Source: Candidatus Nitrosopolaris nunavutensis (GTDB taxonomy: Archaea > Thermoproteota > Nitrososphaeria > Nitrososphaerales > Nitrososphaeraceae). Taken from it: DNA of 6,255 nt. Position numbers and translations under genes: made by a program. Under the pieces are notes generated by a model. It had not been told where the DNA came from, ran no database searches, and saw nothing but the letters and a program-made list of their open reading frames with translations. The stretch is from assembly GCA_002501855.1 (NCBI GenBank), contig DAOM01000019.1, positions 1-6,255 on the forward strand, in the 5' to 3' direction. Of this stretch, positions 5,655-6,255 are shown piece by piece (positions within the stretch are counted from its first letter, which is position 1; every line of letters starts with the position of its first letter).

Positions 5655-6137
5655 TTATTCACCTTTTAATAATTTACCTTGAGGATCAATTTGACCTGTG
5701 CGTATGCGTGATGATGAAATGGGAGCCCCGTCTTCGTCTCTAATCATGTCCACTATAACAATGGCGAGGGGTTTGATGCCTTGATTAGATCGAATTTCAT
5801 TGATTTCCGAACCCTTTTTCGCGGTTTCGGAGCTCGCGACGAGCGCATTTACTTCACCGGAAATTACGGTAGGTCCGTATGTGGTGTTGAGCTTACTTAT
5901 CTCATAAATGACATGCCCGAAATTCGCTTGAATTACAAGTCGAAGGTTGGCTACTCTTTGCTCGTAAGTATGAGTGATCTTGCCTTTCCCTTTTACCATA
6001 TCCACAAATTCATCACTAGAAACCCCGATGACTACTCTTTTGCCGATCTCAAATGCTTTAGAGAGCAGAGCCAGGTGGCCGATATGTATCTCATCAAAAG
6101 TCCCACCAGTTGCGACAACGTTAAACTTATCGGTCAC
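5655..6137 (-). CDS. coaD: Phosphopantetheine adenylyltransferase, archaeal/eukaryotic type
   Basis: This cytoplasmic enzyme transfers AMP from ATP to 4'-phosphopantetheine, giving dephospho-CoA, the penultimate step of coenzyme A synthesis. The 160-aa protein is a single nucleotidyltransferase domain of the archaeal/eukaryotic PPAT family, distinct from bacterial CoaD. The signature GGTFDEIHIGH occupies residues 11-21, with the HIGH motif at 18-21. The second nucleotide-binding motif is ISSSRIRTG (140-148), an SSxR-type KMSKS equivalent. The segment from NALVASSET to INEIR (about 97-116) is typical of the archaeal proteins. The start is GTG at 6137: no ATG is available in frame, an in-frame stop lies at 6161-6159, and the protein from this GTG begins exactly as the family does. 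A TATA-like element centred about 26 bp upstream suggests a leaderless mRNA that begins at the GTG itself. The gene ends at an oligo-T run. Confidence 0.95.
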   Translation of the reverse strand: MTDKFNVVATGGTFDEIHIGHLALLSKAFEIGKRVVIGVSSDEFVDMVKGKGKITHTYEQRVANLRLVIQANFGHVIYEISKLNTTYGPTVISGEVNALVASSETAKKGSEINEIRSNQGIKPLAIVIVDMIRDEDGAPISSSRIRTGQIDPQGKLLKGE

Positions 6138-6158
6138 ACATTCTCTAATAATATGCGC

Positions 6159-6176
6159 CTATTTACACGTAAATAG
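6159..6176. promoter_or_regulatory. Inverted repeat overlapping the coaD promoter
   Basis: CTATTTAC and GTAAATAG form perfect 8-bp inverted arms separated by 2 bp. On the minus strand the downstream arm contains TAAATA, centred near 6164, about 26 bp before the GTG at 6137, which is the right distance for the TATA box of a leaderless coaD transcript. A protein bound to the palindrome would therefore cover the TATA element, the usual arrangement for an archaeal repressor. Both the promoter and operator roles are inferred from position. Confidence 0.5.
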
Positions 6177-6255
6177 TCAGACCTTGGGTGCAACTGACTC
6201 TATGTATATTTAATTCCATTAAAAACTTATAGTGTCTACAGACGTCTCGAATATT
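6177..6255. other. Upstream flank of coaD, AT-rich with a second TATA-like element
   Basis: No gene is visible in these 79 bases. TATATTTAA (about 6206-6214) could act as a TATA box on either strand: leftward it would give coaD a leader of about 47 nt; rightward it would start a transcript near 6233 for a gene outside the window. GTCT-AC-AGAC (6234-6243) overlaps the palindrome AGACGTCT (6240-6247), which may be part of a control site for that gene. None of this is strong. Confidence 0.25.

Noticed and set aside
5353..5682. 109-aa plus-strand ORF opposite the 112-aa gene
   Set aside because: The minus-strand frame has the better composition, promoter position and spacing to coaD; this frame is its shadow and also runs across the coaD stop and terminator.
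5781..6176. 131-aa plus-strand ORF opposite coaD
   Set aside because: It is antisense to coaD, where the HIGH and ISSSR motifs establish the real frame. The translated sequence resembles no protein I recognise.
1..6255. Mobile elements, CRISPR arrays, defence or integrase genes
   Set aside because: I see no transposase or integrase motifs, no evenly spaced direct repeats, no terminal inverted repeats and no clear shift in composition. The window is ordinary housekeeping DNA.

Overview
This window is about 6.3 kb of gene-dense archaeal DNA, roughly 40% G+C by eye. The archaeal/eukaryotic-type PheS, PheT, TrpRS and phosphopantetheine adenylyltransferase, the TATA-like promoter elements placed for leaderless or near-leaderless mRNAs, and the oligo-T ends all point to an archaeon. 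The protein sequences look most like Thaumarchaeota (Nitrososphaerota), but that lineage is a judgement by eye, not a search result.

Layout, left to right. Positions 1-90 lie downstream of pheT and may hold the first codons of another leftward gene. Positions 91-3248 (minus strand) are a pheS-pheT operon whose two genes overlap by 13 bp, with a clear Shine-Dalgarno for pheT inside pheS. Positions 3249-3305 are a compact divergent promoter shared by pheS (left) and trpS (right), centred on a 12-bp palindrome that overlaps the TATA-like element. Positions 3306-4508 are trpS, followed after 6 bp by a small unknown gene (94 aa) and then by a coding-like reading frame (to 5043) that may be a separate small gene or the frameshifted second half of the 94-aa gene. 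Positions 5044-5250 are an intergenic zone between convergent units with a hairpin plus T6 terminator. Positions 5251-5589 (minus) encode a 112-aa protein of unknown function, and 5655-6137 (minus) encode archaeal CoaD, with its own oligo-T end and a palindrome-embedded promoter. Positions 6138-6255 are upstream DNA.

Functionally this is housekeeping: charging of tRNA-Phe and tRNA-Trp from one shared control region, and the penultimate step of coenzyme A synthesis. I see no mobile element, CRISPR, tRNA, rRNA or defence system. The points most worth following are a C-x22-C-x6-C-x2-C cysteine array in TrpRS that matches the motif known to hold a [4Fe-4S] cluster in Thermotoga TrpRS, the possible +1 frameshift at 4797, the two palindromes that overlap promoters, and the two uncharacterised small proteins.
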